Source of the DNA: Gnetum montanum
Taxonomy: Eukaryota > Streptophyta > Gnetopsida > Gnetales > Gnetaceae
Length of the DNA: 64,000 nucleotides
NCBI GenBank assembly: GCA_015680685.1
Contig: MNCI01000003.1
Location: 116,526-180,525 of the forward strand
Reading direction: 5' to 3'
The notes under the pieces were generated by a model. The model saw nothing but the letters and a program-made list of their open reading frames with translations. It was not told where the DNA came from and did no database searches. Position 1 is the stretch's first letter, and the number at the start of each line of letters is the position of its first letter. This document shows positions 53,441-64,000 of this stretch, piece after piece. The translations under genes and the position numbers were made by a program.

Positions 53441-54880
53441 AGATCAATTGTTAGTAAGGTTATTGAAAGAAGTTCAATTATTTCATACCTTACTCATTGC
53501 CTTTAATAAATGTTAAATTCTTTGCTTAGTATGATTTTAGAGTTAGAAATTTTTTTCAAGGAAGTTGCCCTAAAAGTTTAATGTTGGACCTGATTTGTTT
53601 ATGTGACACATAAAAGGACATGTAATGGTTTTGAGGAATGTTTGATAAAATGATGATAAAGAAAAGAATAGATTTGGCAATGAAGTACTCAGAGGATATA
53701 AAATAATGTGGTGGTGTGCAACAAGTACAAATTACAAAAGTCATGCAAGTGGATCCTCCCCAAAGCAAGTTCCAACCTATAATGCCCTTGTGTAACCACA
53801 TCTTAAAATGTCCATAGGCACTAGAAGGGTTAAATGTGATCTACACCGATGCAACAAAACACACACATGTTGATACTACCGTGAAGAGGTATGCATTCAA
53901 TGCTACACAAGACATGGGTCACAAATACATGAATAGTGAGATGAGGTGAATTGTAGAAGGGATTGCAAAGATTAGGATATGAGGTAACTGACTCTGAGCA
54001 CAATGAATCTTGAGTGTAGGATGTGATTAATGTGTCATTAGCTCATCACTCCAAAATCAAGACCAAGTCCATTCCTTCGATCAATGACATTGCATTGTTT
54101 CATCTAATGATGAACAACCATAAGAGCATCATAATAGCAAGGCGTATGATCACTTGTCATTTCATTCAAGGGAGGAGTGATTTGGAATCTCTTTGTGGCC
54201 CATTTATCTTGATCTTTTCGTTTCTTTTTGTCTAGCCGCTTTGGCAAACACTCTCTTCTTTTCTTTTCTTTTCTTTTTTTTATGCGTAATCTAGAGAAGC
54301 TGCCTGCCTTTAGGCATTAGTGCATGTCTTTCCAGTGGGACCCCCTAAAATAGCATTGGGTTTCTTTATTGAGTGCCTTTATTACTCTTACTTCCATTTT
54401 TCATTAGATCTATAAGGATCTTAGTACAACCAGGATACATGATAACTCCAACAGATGTCACCAAAGAAAATCCACAAATCCCCTTGATGTCACACCCTGA
54501 TCATTCCCTCTTAGTCCATCATTTTTCACTCTGGGCATATGAGCGCAAAATTACTTTAAGTTTTAATGATGCCAAGAAAATCATTGGACCCAAAGTAGAA
54601 CCTCTTATTAATAGAATGTGTGGGTGGATGTGATGGGCTCGCTGTCTAAGTAATTAGTCACCTGAGACTTGATAACATAGAACAACACCTCAACCAATGA
54701 GTCACATGAGTGTTTTATTCGTAGATGAGATTACCCATAAAATATAAAAAGATAAAACAATAAATAAAAATATGAACCAATTAATAAAAAGATAAAATAA
54801 AAAATTGATAAATGAAAAACAGGAAAATAAAAAATTGTAAAATTGAAGAAATAAAAAATATTTAGTAATTCTACTTGTTA
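53441..54880 (-). other. Family-A spacer in A4
   Basis: Non-coding, with blocks shared with the A1 and A2 spacers. A TTTTC-type simple repeat lies at about 54248-54281. Confidence 0.5.
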
Positions 54881-54887
54881 GAATGGA

Positions 54888-54907
54888 GGATATCCCCCAT
54901 GACTAAA
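54888..54907 (-). other. Internal polypurine-like box of A4
   Basis: The minus strand reads TTTAGTCATGGGGGATATCC at the junction between gag-side sequence and spacer, equivalent to 12791-12804 in A1. Confidence 0.55.
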
Positions 54908-54909
54908 CC

Positions 54910-57190
54910 CTTGAGTATGGCTACAATTAATAATTGAAAAATTTGGATCCAAGCATTTTGGAAACATTGGATTCTGGTCATATCCAAACCACTAGGTGTC
55001 TTTTGATGTGGTGGTTGGAATGTACCCAAATTGGGGTGCACACACTGTATTAAAGTTCACATAGTGGGGAAAGTTAGAAGATGTGGTTAATTGATACGGA
55101 GTTGACCCACTATGGCACCCTTGACTGTAAGATGGTATGCAAGGATCGATATGTCTCCCTACGTGGCTATATTCATTGGGTTGCACGGTTGTTGGAGTGT
55201 TGATTGGTGGCCCTAATAAGATAACACAAGGTGTTGTATTTGCGGAGGAAGATGCTGAGTTGGAGGATGCAATGGTCTCAAAACTATGTTATCCCTTTCT
55301 ATGGTCATGTCTAAAGAAGGGACACCTTCGATGTTGTGGAGGATTTCCACTACGGTTGACAGTAGCAACACAAGTAATGTTCATGGGTCAATGCTATGGT
55401 GAAAATCCTTCAAGAACAATTGGTGGTGATGTACAAGGAGGTGAAGGATGAGAATATTGAGGATAAGAAGAAGTATAAGGAACATGAGGTGGTGATCTTG
55501 TGGAAGAGGACATGAGCTAGTAGTACTTAAGAGAATAATAACAATGTGGTGAGATAGAAGATGTTGACCTAGTTGGGGAAACAGGATGTTGAACCTGGTA
55601 ACTGCTTGGGTTCGGATGATATGAAGGGTATGACCAGTTTGGGGGTGGCCTCCCCCACGACTAGGATTTTTGCCATTGTGATTGAACATAGTATTTTTGT
55701 ATGAAGTCTGGATGTAACATTCTTCCCCAATGCTTATGTAAATGTGACAAGACTAGGCATTGACCTTTGGGATGATCGTATAGGCAAACATTACATTGAT
55801 ATTTATGATTAGCAATTAAGTTCTTATTCTCTTCAACCCTTCTTTGTAATTTTCTAAGGGTGTTCTGTCCTGCTTCTTGGTTCATCATGGTTCTACCTCT
55901 AATAGTGTTAGCATATTCTCCACATTTTTCATGTATCCATTCCATCATCTTATTAACCTTTGCCTCAATTTTGTCTAGTGATTGTAGTACTGGCAAAGGT
56001 GGTTCCACCTCCTTAAGATGAGTTGATTTCTCCTCTTCACGATTATGGACCTTTGCTAATCCAAGATTTTGGTCTTGTTGAGAGCTTTCAACATTCTCCC
56101 ATTTAGCCATTTCTCCTTCTTCTTTTGCTACTTACTTAATAAGCTCTTGGAATTGATGGGTTCATAGCTCATATAGTTGACTTGGGGCATACATCACTAG
56201 GGTCTCCCTTGTTTCATTACCAAGCCCATCCATGATGTGCTACATTAGCCTTTTCTTGGAGAATCCATGGCCTGGGTAATTGTTTAACAATATATAATAT
56301 CTTTCTAAGGTCATGTCCAAGGGTTCATGTTGCACTTGTTTCCACTCTTGGATTTGTTTCCTCAAGGTTAACATGCTTGCATAGGTTTGATATCTTTCAT
56401 TGAAGAGTTCTACCATTATTGACTAACATCGAATTGCTTTTGGTCTTAAGGACATATACCATACTTTTGCTTGGCCAACGAGTGTTGTAGGAAAGAGCTT
56501 AAGTTTTTTCCACCCATTATCAATATTATTCCATACAAATACATCATGGAAGGCTTGTAAATGATGTTGTAGATCTAAATCATAGCCTCCTGAAAATTTG
56601 GAAAAGTTGTTTAAATCAAGCTTAGGTAGATAGCTTTCTTTGCAATGCCTACAGGATATTTAAATAGCCTCTTGTATATGCATTAGGCTCTTAGTTACTA
56701 GCAGGGGTTCATTGTCACTAGGTAGGTTATGAATTTATGAGTTGGAATGATGTTATCCTTGTTCATGTTGGAGTTCTCAATATTTCCTATGAGCTTGATT
56801 TTTAGTTCTACGTCGATTCCTTGAAAGATGGTCATCCATGTCACGACCTGACGTTAAAGGAGTAGAGGAAGAGAAAGAACTGGAAAACTTTCCATGAATT
56901 TTGTAAGTCTTCCAATCATCCCTAGATAAATTCTTGTTAGCTATTGAGAAGGTCCCAGGCCTTACGGGCCCACTCATTCTACGGGATGTCCCATCCTCAC
57001 TAGAGGTGTCAGAGTTGGATGACAAGATTCCTTGAGTACCATTGGGGTGTTCATGAACATAGGGGATCCTTGCATAAGGTTGAGTACTCCAAACTTCATT
57101 TTCATCATCATATAATTCGTTGGTTCTCCAATGAATTGTCTAACTAGTTGTGCCATTAGCATGGTCTTTTGATGGAGACATTATCATGAA
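54910..57190 (-). pseudogene. Gag of A4, decayed
   Basis: The start is near 57182 (MSPSKDHANG). An N-terminal polar region follows (56777-57162). The Retrotrans_gag-like core at about 56160-56600 reads VWYMSLRPKAIR, LRKQIQEWKQVQHEPLDM and HIMDGLGNETRETLVMY. The frame 55661-56110 is open for 149 residues and contains a complete zinc knuckle CNVCLYDHPKGQC at 55757-55795. The end is proline- and serine-rich (55381-55689). Stops interrupt other parts. The knuckle spacing C-x2-C-x3-H-x4-C is one residue shorter than usual. Confidence 0.82.
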
Positions 57191-57295
57191 TTGTGTGTAA
57201 CTTACTTGAAATTAATCTCTTTTCTAAAAGATATAATGTTAATGCTTCGTTACAGCGATCTTAGATGATGTAACTAATCTAAATAACTAGCACTG

Positions 57296-57313
57296 TCCTT
57301 AGCAATTGTGCCA
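57296..57313 (-). other. Primer binding site of A4 (decayed tRNA-Asp-like)
   Basis: The minus strand reads TGGCACAATTGCTAAGGA, one base after the LTR end. It agrees with TGGCGCC-TTGC--GGGA of the tRNA-Asp complement at most positions. Confidence 0.65.
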
Positions 57314-57314
57314 A

Positions 57315-58263
57315 TGATGAGTGGCAAGGTACCCCTACACTCAACCATATGAATACGAGCGTTCACGCACAATCCGATCAAACTCCACAGATGGACTAGT
57401 TGTGATATGTAGATAGTTACTCGTTGATCACAGTTCAATGTCTCCCCACTTGGACTAGTATTTGCTTTGTCACGTATGGTTTAGTCCAGAGTGAGGTGTA
57501 TGATGTGCTCCTAGACTAGTGCTACTCCTAGAGACAATGGAAAGTAACTTTAATTAAGCTAAGAGGGAAAGGGTGAAGAGAGTCTAAGCTAGCCTAAGTG
57601 CGATGAGCATCCATCCCTTAATCATTCGTACACATCTTGGATCTCATGTACTACCACTAGGATTACCAAGCGCATGTCCTAGGTACGCTACTGGGATACC
57701 AAGTAGTCACACTTAAATGCTCATGATTAAGTCATACTCATTCCATGTTTAATAACAGGGGTAGGAGAAGAAGGTAAAGAGATATTAAGTAAGAAAGCAA
57801 TAAATAACAATTAAACTAAGTAAATGCTGCAATGATGAAGTAATCTCGATCTTTATTGTTGGTCATGTGCATGTCCAAGTACGTCACACTCGAATAAATG
57901 TTTCGTACAATTACAATCATCACACTGTGGGCATCCATTGGGGAAAGGGTTGAGAGGAATTGAAACTGACAAAACGATCCTACTCTAACACTAATTTTTC
58001 TCCTATTACTTTCCTATGCACCCCATTGTGTATTTATAGGCCCACACGGGAACCATGATATTGTGTATCCGATATCATAGTGAGGCTGTGATATCGCGTA
58101 CCCGATATTGAGGGTCCAATATCGGGACTCATCAGATATCGGGGGTCCGATAATAGGAGTCTGATAATAGGGGTCGATATCAACACCTAGTTAACAAGGG
58201 TCCGATATCAGCACCTAGTTAACAAGGGTTTGATATCAGCACCTGACAAACCATGATTCATCA
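57315..58263 (-). repeat. 5' LTR of A4 (949 bp)
   Basis: On the plus strand it runs from TGATGAGTGG to TGATTCATCA. The TATA box (plus strand GTATTTATAGG) is at about 58029. The U3 contains about three tandem units of roughly 30 bp with CCGATATCAGCACCTAG and TTAACAAGGGT (58150-58250), which the 3' LTR has fewer of, explaining much of the length difference. Confidence 0.9.
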
Positions 58264-58990
58264 CATTTGATGTAATTCAAAATCAAAATGGGCAACCAAT
58301 GCCATGATAACACAAAGGGAGTCCTTCTTAGATACAGGAGAAAAGGTCTCCTTGTAATCTGTTCCCTCTTTCTGAGTGAACCCTTTAGCAACAAGTTTGG
58401 CCTTATATCTTTCAATGTTGCCCAACGAGTCTTTCTTAGTCTTGAAGACCCATTTGCATCTAATGGCTTTTACACCATTAGGCAACTTGACAAGATCACA
58501 GACTCCATTAGACGACATAGAGTTCATTTCATCTTTCATGGCATCATACCACAAGTTAGATTCCTTACAACTCATGGCTTGTGAAAACGTTTTGGAATCA
58601 TTTTCAACTCCTATGTTGTAGTCAAACTCCTGTAGATACATCGTATATTCACTAGGAATCGTTGATCTCTTTACTCTAGTAGATCTTCTTAATGTTGGTT
58701 TACCATTCTCTTGAGGATCATGATGTTCAATAGACTGTTCAACAGGTTCTAGTATCTATTGTTCAGCTGGATCTACTACTTCTTGATCAATAGTTTGTGG
58801 AACTTCAATGATTGGTTGTTGTTCAGTGTGCATTTGTGCTCTAGGCGTATTGTGCACAACAATTAGTCTATCATTTGAAATAGTGGGTTGAGCATCTGTA
58901 TGATCTATCTCAAGAACAATGTTCCAAGATTTACTCCTCCCACTAATCAAGTCATTCTCAAGAAATTTAGCATTCCTTGATTCCACAAAC
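58264..58990 (-). pseudogene. Reverse transcriptase of C2, N-terminal part, and linker
   Basis: The frame 58261-58641 reads WYDAMKDEMNSM, CKWVFKTKKDS, YKAKLVAKGFTQKEGTDY and FSPVSKKDS, the N-terminal fingers of copia RT. It runs straight into the A4 insertion in phase with the C-part on the other side. 58650-58990 is the acidic and polar linker from integrase. A few stops are present. Confidence 0.92.
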
Positions 58991-60195
58991 CTAGTAGTAT
59001 GTGATGGGAAATAAAATCTATATCCCTTAGACCATTCAACATATCCAAAAAAATATCCACTTTAGGGTCCTTGGGTCTAGCTTCTTGTGGATTATAAACT
59101 CTTACTTCAGATGGGCATCACCAAACACGTATATGTCTCAAACTCGATTTCCAACCTTTCCATAATTCAAATGGTGTCTTTAAGACAGCCTTAGTTGGAA
59201 CTCAGTTTAATATATACACTATCGTCTTGAGAGCATTAGTCCACAAGGACTTAGAAAGCTTGTAGCCACTAAGCATACTCTACACCATGTCCAATAATGT
59301 TCAGTTTCTTCTTTCTGCCACACCATTCTGGTTTGGAGAACCAAGCATAGTGTACTTGGCAACAATCCCATGCTCTTGAAGAAACTTAGCAAATGGGCCA
59401 GGTGCTTGTCCATCATCAGTATATCTACCATAGTATTCACCACCTCTATTAGATCTTACTATCTTTATTTGCTTACCGCATTGCTTCTCTACTTCAGCCT
59501 TAAACACCTTAAAGGCATCTAAAGCTTCACTCTTGTTATGAAGCATGTAAAGATACATATATCATGAGTAATCATCAATAAAGGTAATGAAATACTTTTG
59601 ACCATACACATCCATATCTAGACTACCAATATCTATATGTATGATCTCTAATATGTTTGAACTCCTCTTCGCACCTTTCTTTGACATATTAGTTTGCTTT
59701 CCCTTTATGCAGTCCACACAAGTGTCAAAGTTAGTAAAATCCAAAGTACTAAGTACTCCATCATTTACTAATCTCTTTATTCTTTCAATAGAGATATGTC
59801 CTAATCTACAATGCCACAACATAGAGGATTCGTCATTCATAACACATCTCTTAATGCCAGCATGAACATGCATAAAAGTATAAGAAGTTTGATTTTGTAA
59901 ATTAATTTTGAAAAGACCATCTATCAATGTAACATTTCCAATAAGTTCATATCTATAATATAAACTGAATATAGTGTTTGAAAAATTAAAGGAAAATCCC
60001 AATGATACAAGCCTTGAAACAAAAATTAAATTCCTTAAAAAACTTGGAATATAAAATGTCTTTTCTAATTCTAAAACAAAACCATTGCTTAAAACTACAA
60101 TGCATGTTCCAATTGCCTCCACATGTGAGCGCATCTTGTTGCCTAAATAGATGCATGACTTACTTCCCACTGGCTTCCTTAGGTTTTTCACCCCC
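58991..60195 (-). pseudogene. Integrase of copia C2, one catalytic Asp replaced
   Basis: The 59562-60191 frame holds a GAG-pre-integrase zinc finger (HCRLGHISIERIKRL, then CVDCIKGKQ) and HIDIGSLD with the first Asp. A TGA follows at 59559-59561. The next frame (59301-59558) has RSNRGGEYYG, where the usual Asp of the SDRGGE motif is Asn (59448-59450), then GVAERRN with the Glu. The C-terminal part near 59050-59230 reads PTKAVLKTPFELW and IRVWGCP. It would insert copia cDNA. Confidence 0.9.
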
Positions 60196-60275
60196 TATAA
60201 GGAATTGGTAACATGGATTGTAGAACCAGAATCAATCCACCATGTGTCATGGCCAACATCAACCATATTAAATTC
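60196..60275 (-). pseudogene. Aspartic protease active-site region of copia C2
   Basis: The frame reads DTWWIDSGSTIHVT, the copia protease signature with catalytic DSG. It follows the gag zinc knuckle and precedes the integrase. Confidence 0.85.
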
Positions 60276-61090
60276 AAAAAAAACAAGTGAGAGTTGAGTA
60301 CCTTTCTTTTCAAGTCATTTTTGATATTTAGAACAATCCTTCTTTATGTGCCCTTTCTTTTTGCAGAAAAAAACATCTAGATTCTTTCTTAACAGCTTGT
60401 GCAAGCAATTTGACCTTCCTTTGGCTTGTCCTTTATTCTTTCCTTGTGGAGCCAGATGCACACTCTCTTTTGCTTCCATAGCAAGTCTTCAGTCTTTTTG
60501 CACACACATGGTCATTAGTTCATTGATTGACCATTTATTCTTATGTGTGTTATAAGAAACCTTAAAGGGTCCGTACTATGATGGGAGTGTGTTTAAGATG
60601 TAGTGCATAAGGAAAGATTCTGACATCTCAACCTCAAGTGTTTTGAGTTGAGCCGTTATATCCCTCATTTGCATGATGTGCTCATGCACACCATGAATTT
60701 CAATGAGTTTCATAGATGAGAACATTATCAAGGTGCTAACCAACGCCTTGTCTAATGACTCAAATTGTTCATTAATGACCTTTAACAAAGCACGCACATT
60801 GTCATACTATTTTAGTGAACCACGCATACCAATCAAGATCTTGTTTTTTATAAACATGACACAGAGGCAATTAGATCACTCCTATTTTTCATAATTACCA
60901 ATATCATCTGGATGGCTAATTACTGTAACAGCAGGTGGTTTATCTTTATAGATAGCATAATCAATGTCCATCTAGCCTAAATGAAAAATAATTCTCTCCT
61001 TACACACCTTATAATTATCACCCTTTAATTTGGGAATGTCACATTTAAAATTAGAGTAGCTTACAGGTTGTATAACTGCATAATCAAACA
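60276..61090 (-). pseudogene. Gag of copia C2
   Basis: A zinc knuckle lies near 60330-60372 (CFFCKKKGHIKKDC, spacing C-x2-C-x4-H-x4-C). The UBN2-type gag core at 60576-60797 reads FSSMKLIEIHGVHEHIMQMRDI and SESFLMHYILNTLPS. The N-terminal part reaches to about 61090 in decayed form. Confidence 0.85.
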
Positions 61091-62097
61091 TGCTTATGTC
61101 ACTAAATTTGAGGTTAAAATACCATAAGACATGTTTACCAATGTAAATCATGAAAAATATGAATCAAATGGCATAAGATTGCCTATGGGCTAAATTTTAA
61201 TTCAAACAGATTCATATATCCTTACGATGAAACTATAAAATTATATTTTTTTCTTAATCCTTGTGGGTAAATTAAGAAAAATATCGTAGGATAAAATTTA
61301 TCATATTACATATGATTAATGACAATTTTTTAATGTTGTGTACCATATGTGATCCAAAAGCTCTTAGTACAGAATTTTGCATGATTAAAGATGCTATGGC
61401 TACTCTCTAATTATATAAAATTATATAGATCACTTGTTATAATTCATATGCAGAAAATGATGTATACATATACAAAAATATTCATAAAATTGATAAATTA
61501 CCAAATTCAACATGGTATAAACATAATTTATTCAATTATTCCAACCCAAAGTGCTTAGGTGGAGACCAAAGCGCCAAAAGAAAACCCTATAGAATGATGC
61601 TAATTCATTGGCCGACATGAAGAAACACTAGAAATCATAATAACAATGATGAGTGTTGAATATGCAAGCCACAATGGAAAAAGCATATACATAATTCACA
61701 AAATCCAGCTATGTGCACAGGGAATAAACATCTATTAGCCTTAAGACCGCTCAAGTTAAACCAAATCGTGCTCAACCTTTGAAAACATTTACATAACGAT
61801 AGGCTATTACAGGCCAAGGATGCAGATAGCAGTCTATCGCATGAAGAAAATTGCATATAGCACAACCAAACCAACTCTCCAAAACAACAAAAGAAAATAT
61901 CCTCATTGCCATAGCAATAATAGTTTCTGTTTTCTAGTTCTATGGTACACAAGAATGCAATAAAATGTGTGAGTGAAATCTTTTTCACCAGTTAGAAACC
62001 ATTACTCAAACTATAAAGTGTAAAAAAAAAAATTAAAAAAAAACACTATTTCCAAATTGCATCATCGTCAAAAACCCCATCAAGATAGAGATCTAAC
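61091..62097 (-). other. Leader of copia C2
   Basis: AT-rich sequence between the primer site and gag. A 117-residue frame at 61635-61988 has no recognised similarity and is probably chance. Confidence 0.5.
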
Positions 62098-62109
62098 GCT
62101 CCAATACCA
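62098..62109 (-). other. Primer binding site of C2 (initiator tRNA-Met-like)
   Basis: The minus strand reads TGGTATTGGAGC, two changes from TGGTATCAGAGC, two bases after the LTR end. Confidence 0.85.
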
Positions 62110-62111
62110 AA

Positions 62112-62766
62112 TGTTAGAAAATAATTGTGTAGAAAACCAAATGGCACAAGTAATCAAAGTACAAAATGCAGAAGCAAATGGCACAAGAAATTCACATGCA
62201 TAAATAACTAGAAATGCACAATTCTTGACCAAATGGAATTAACTTCCAACCATTAATGCCTCAAATTAAATTTGGCATTCTGATTCTTCTTCCACATGGA
62301 TGCTCTACAATGATGGTGTATACAATCTTCAAGCGTCTATGAAAAGGACCAAAACTACAATCTTGTTGTGATTCGTAATGCTTCTATTCTTTCATCAAGA
62401 ATGAATTTATAGGTCACGAAATCAGTTACCATAAGAGACCAATGCCAACGCGTAAAAAACATAGATACAGAAACAACCTTGATGCGTTAACCAACTCATA
62501 AAAACGCGTTAGTGGGTATGGTGGCCACTTTTATGCATTAACTAACCTATAAAAATGCATTAGTGTGCATGGTGACCACTTTCATGTATTAACTAACTCA
62601 TAAAACACATTAGTGTGCATGGTGGTCACTTTCATGCATTAACTAACCCATAAAATACTATAAAACATGTTAATGAGTATAGTAGCCACTTTTATACATT
62701 AACTAACCCATAAAAAAACGCATTAGTGTACATGGCATTAGTGTACATGGTGGCCACTTTCATGCA
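62112..62766 (-). repeat. 5' LTR of C2, outer end missing
   Basis: Pairs with 49857-50483 from TGTTAGAAAATAATTGTG onward and carries the same 58-60-bp tandem array. It ends in the array (TTTCATGCAT) and lacks the last 30-40 bases ending CGCATGCTACA. It therefore seems to have lost its outer edge. Confidence 0.85.
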
Positions 62767-62860
62767 TATTTGAAGTGCGAACCTGATTGCCTATTAAGCC
62801 CTTCAACCTCAGCGTGGAGATATTCTATTAATCTTTGTTGATGGAGGTGGCTGTCTGCAT
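62767..62860 (-). other. Possible exon remnant at the C2 border
   Basis: One minus-strand frame reads ADSHLHQQRLIEYLHAEVEG and continues for about nine more residues before the LTR border. Just upstream is an acceptor-like TATATGCAG. The codon use looks protein-like, but the piece is only about 30 codons and matches nothing I know. It could be chance. Confidence 0.25.
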
Positions 62861-62971
62861 ATAGTTATCAAAGATTTTGTAGGTTAAAGTCATTCCAATC
62901 ATTTGCTTGGACGTTTGACGTTTGACCTATTTTTGCACAATCATTTAAACTTTCTGATAACCTCTGTTTGG

Positions 62972-63131
62972 TTTTGAATGTTCACCGGTTTTTGCAATCG
63001 TTTTCAGCGTTATCCTGGTTTGTTATAAAAGAAGGATAATCATTTAGCGGCTTTTGAATGTTCACCGGTTTTTGCAATCGTTTTCAGCGTTATCCTGGTT
63101 TGTTATAAAAGAAGGATAATCATTTAGCGGC
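62972..63131. repeat. Tandem duplication, 80-bp unit x2
   Basis: The two 80-bp copies at 62972-63051 and 63052-63131 appear identical by eye. Each contains GAATGTTCACCGG, CAGCGTTATCCTGG and a TATAAAAGAAGG that resembles a TATA box. Confidence 0.95.
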
Positions 63132-63284
63132 TCCATGTTCATCTCACTAAGGTGGGACCATGGAAAGGGCGGTAGATGAATGAAAGAGAAACCCAGGCTT
63201 TACAACTTGAGAATCAAGAACCTTGCTATCCCTCCACTTACTGGTCCCTATTATCCTGATTTGTTACCTCGGCAGATTTGTTAC

Positions 63285-63366
63285 ATCGGCAGAAATCTAC
63301 CCTGCTTTCATTTATAAATGTTTATATCGGCAGAAATCTACCCTGTTTTCATTTATAAATGTTTAT
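63285..63366. repeat. Tandem duplication, 41-bp unit x2
   Basis: Two 41-bp copies (63285-63325 and 63326-63366) start ATCGGCAGAAATCTACCCTG and differ at one base. Confidence 0.95.
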
Positions 63367-64000
63367 ACCTGCATTTTGTTGGTGTTTCATTCTTGCAAAT
63401 TTTAGTTTATCAATGCTTCACTGCTACAATCTAACGTTTTCGAAGCCAATATGTTAATCCTTCTGACAAAAATTTCTCGCCAGTTCTGTCAGCATGTGCA
63501 TCTCTCCTCAGCTGAGCGCCTGTAGCATTTACATTTTATTTTCAAAGTGGTGAAAAATTATGCCATTCTAAACCTGTGAATCACTGGTATACCCTAAAAG
63601 GACAAGACAGTCCAGCAACAAGCTGATCCTCCTGTTCCACATGGTTTATATACCGGCTTCGAAAATGGCAGAGAGGACAGCCCAAGCTTGACATTTAGAT
63701 GCACTTATTTTGTTATATGGTATGTAGTTAGCACTTTTTTGAGTTGTTCATGACGTTCTATACCGGAGACATTGAAACTCAACGGCCTTTTATTACATCA
63801 TCGAAGATAAAATGGATCTCTGAAGACAAATTATTAAGAAAAAAAACTGAAGTATTAGCAGTAATTTGCCATTTTTGTCCAGCAAAGGCATGAAGATAAT
63901 TTAGGAAAACTTGATTACTTCAAGTCTTCAATATAGCTTATACACATGGTACTGCGATGCTTTCATGTCATCTCCTGTTTTCAATTTCAACAATTTGCAG

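Larger units (their letters stand above)
52012..58263 (-). mobile_element. Gypsy retrotransposon A4 (6.25 kb), pol-deleted, target duplication CATTT
   Basis: LTRs are 52012-52806 and 57315-58263. CATTT stands at 52007-52011 and 58264-58268. The order on the minus strand is primer site, gag, a deletion junction near 54880, spacer, third-ORF tail, polypurine tract. Protease, RT, RNase H and integrase are absent, so it is non-autonomous. It inserted into the RT gene of C2 in the same orientation. Confidence 0.93.
49857..62766 (-). mobile_element. Copia retrotransposon C2, split by gypsy A4
   Basis: On the minus strand: 5' LTR 62112-62766, primer site 62098-62109, gag, protease, integrase, RT N-part (58264-58650), then inserted A4, RT C-part, RNase H, polypurine tract and 3' LTR 49857-50483. 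Integrase before RT defines Ty1/copia. Without A4 the element is about 6.7 kb, a normal copia length. No target duplication is seen, because the outer end of the 5' LTR is missing. Confidence 0.93.
62861..64000. other. Right flank, no gene recognised
   Basis: Less AT-rich than the elements. Contains two exact short tandem duplications listed separately and short frames (for example 63223-63405 plus) without recognised similarity. It may be host flanking or intronic sequence. Confidence 0.45.

Noticed and set aside
61635-61988. 117-residue minus-strand frame in the C2 leader
   Set aside because: Lies between primer site and gag with no similarity to any known leader ORF and biased composition. 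Most likely chance.

Overview
This window looks like nuclear DNA of a seed plant with a large, repeat-filled genome. It is AT-rich, has no bacterial-type gene order, and is packed with long, decayed LTR retrotransposons nested in one another. The size of the gypsy elements (up to 13 kb) and the heavy nesting would fit a gymnosperm or a large-genome angiosperm, but the sequence does not settle which. I found no intact host protein gene, no rRNA and no convincing functional tRNA. Nearly every recognisable coding stretch is a retrotransposon pseudogene with in-frame stops. Two assembly gaps (31927-32522 and 52196-52267) and one single N (11131) limit some calls. Layout: 1-1684 holds the 3' end of a plus-strand gypsy element (A0). 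1685-6496 holds a LINE fragment, AT-rich sequence and dispersed repeats. 6502-21278 is a nested cluster: a plus-strand solo LTR with GTTAC target duplications contains a 13.1 kb minus-strand gypsy element (A1, 6926-20032, target duplication GCAAC) and a second, minus-strand solo LTR (20286-21093, CTCAG/CTCAA). 21284-24081 is AT-rich with a hairpin repeat and tandem duplications. 24082-35500 is a plus-strand copia remnant (C1) whose 5' LTR is split by minus-strand gypsy element A2 (24492-32867, target duplication CTACC). 35530-37830 is a U3-like region followed by a decayed plus-strand ORF of the plant-transposon-protein type. 37840-44450 is minus-strand gypsy element A3, which lacks its 3' end. 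44700-49170 is a plus-strand LINE flanked by two tRNA-like stretches. 49857-62766 is minus-strand copia element C2, whose reverse transcriptase is split by minus-strand gypsy element A4 (52012-58263, target duplication CATTT). 62767-64000 is non-LTR flank with short tandem duplications. How the parts relate: A0 to A4 are one gypsy (Ty3) superfamily group. They share LTRs running TGATGAG...CATCA, U3 regions rich in GATATC or CGTATACG palindromes, a primer site resembling tRNA-Asp, a PF03732-type gag with a short-spaced zinc knuckle, Athila/Tat-like pol, and a G-rich polypurine tract of the form TTAGTnnTGGGGGTA. The most distinctive feature is a third ORF between integrase and the 3' LTR, on the same strand as pol. 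In A1 it is a single frame of about 955 codons with many stops but no frameshift that I could see. It has an N-terminal globular domain, a long coiled coil and a C-terminal CPW(E/D)V motif, and that motif recurs in A0 and A4. A2 and A4 have lost pol and look non-autonomous.
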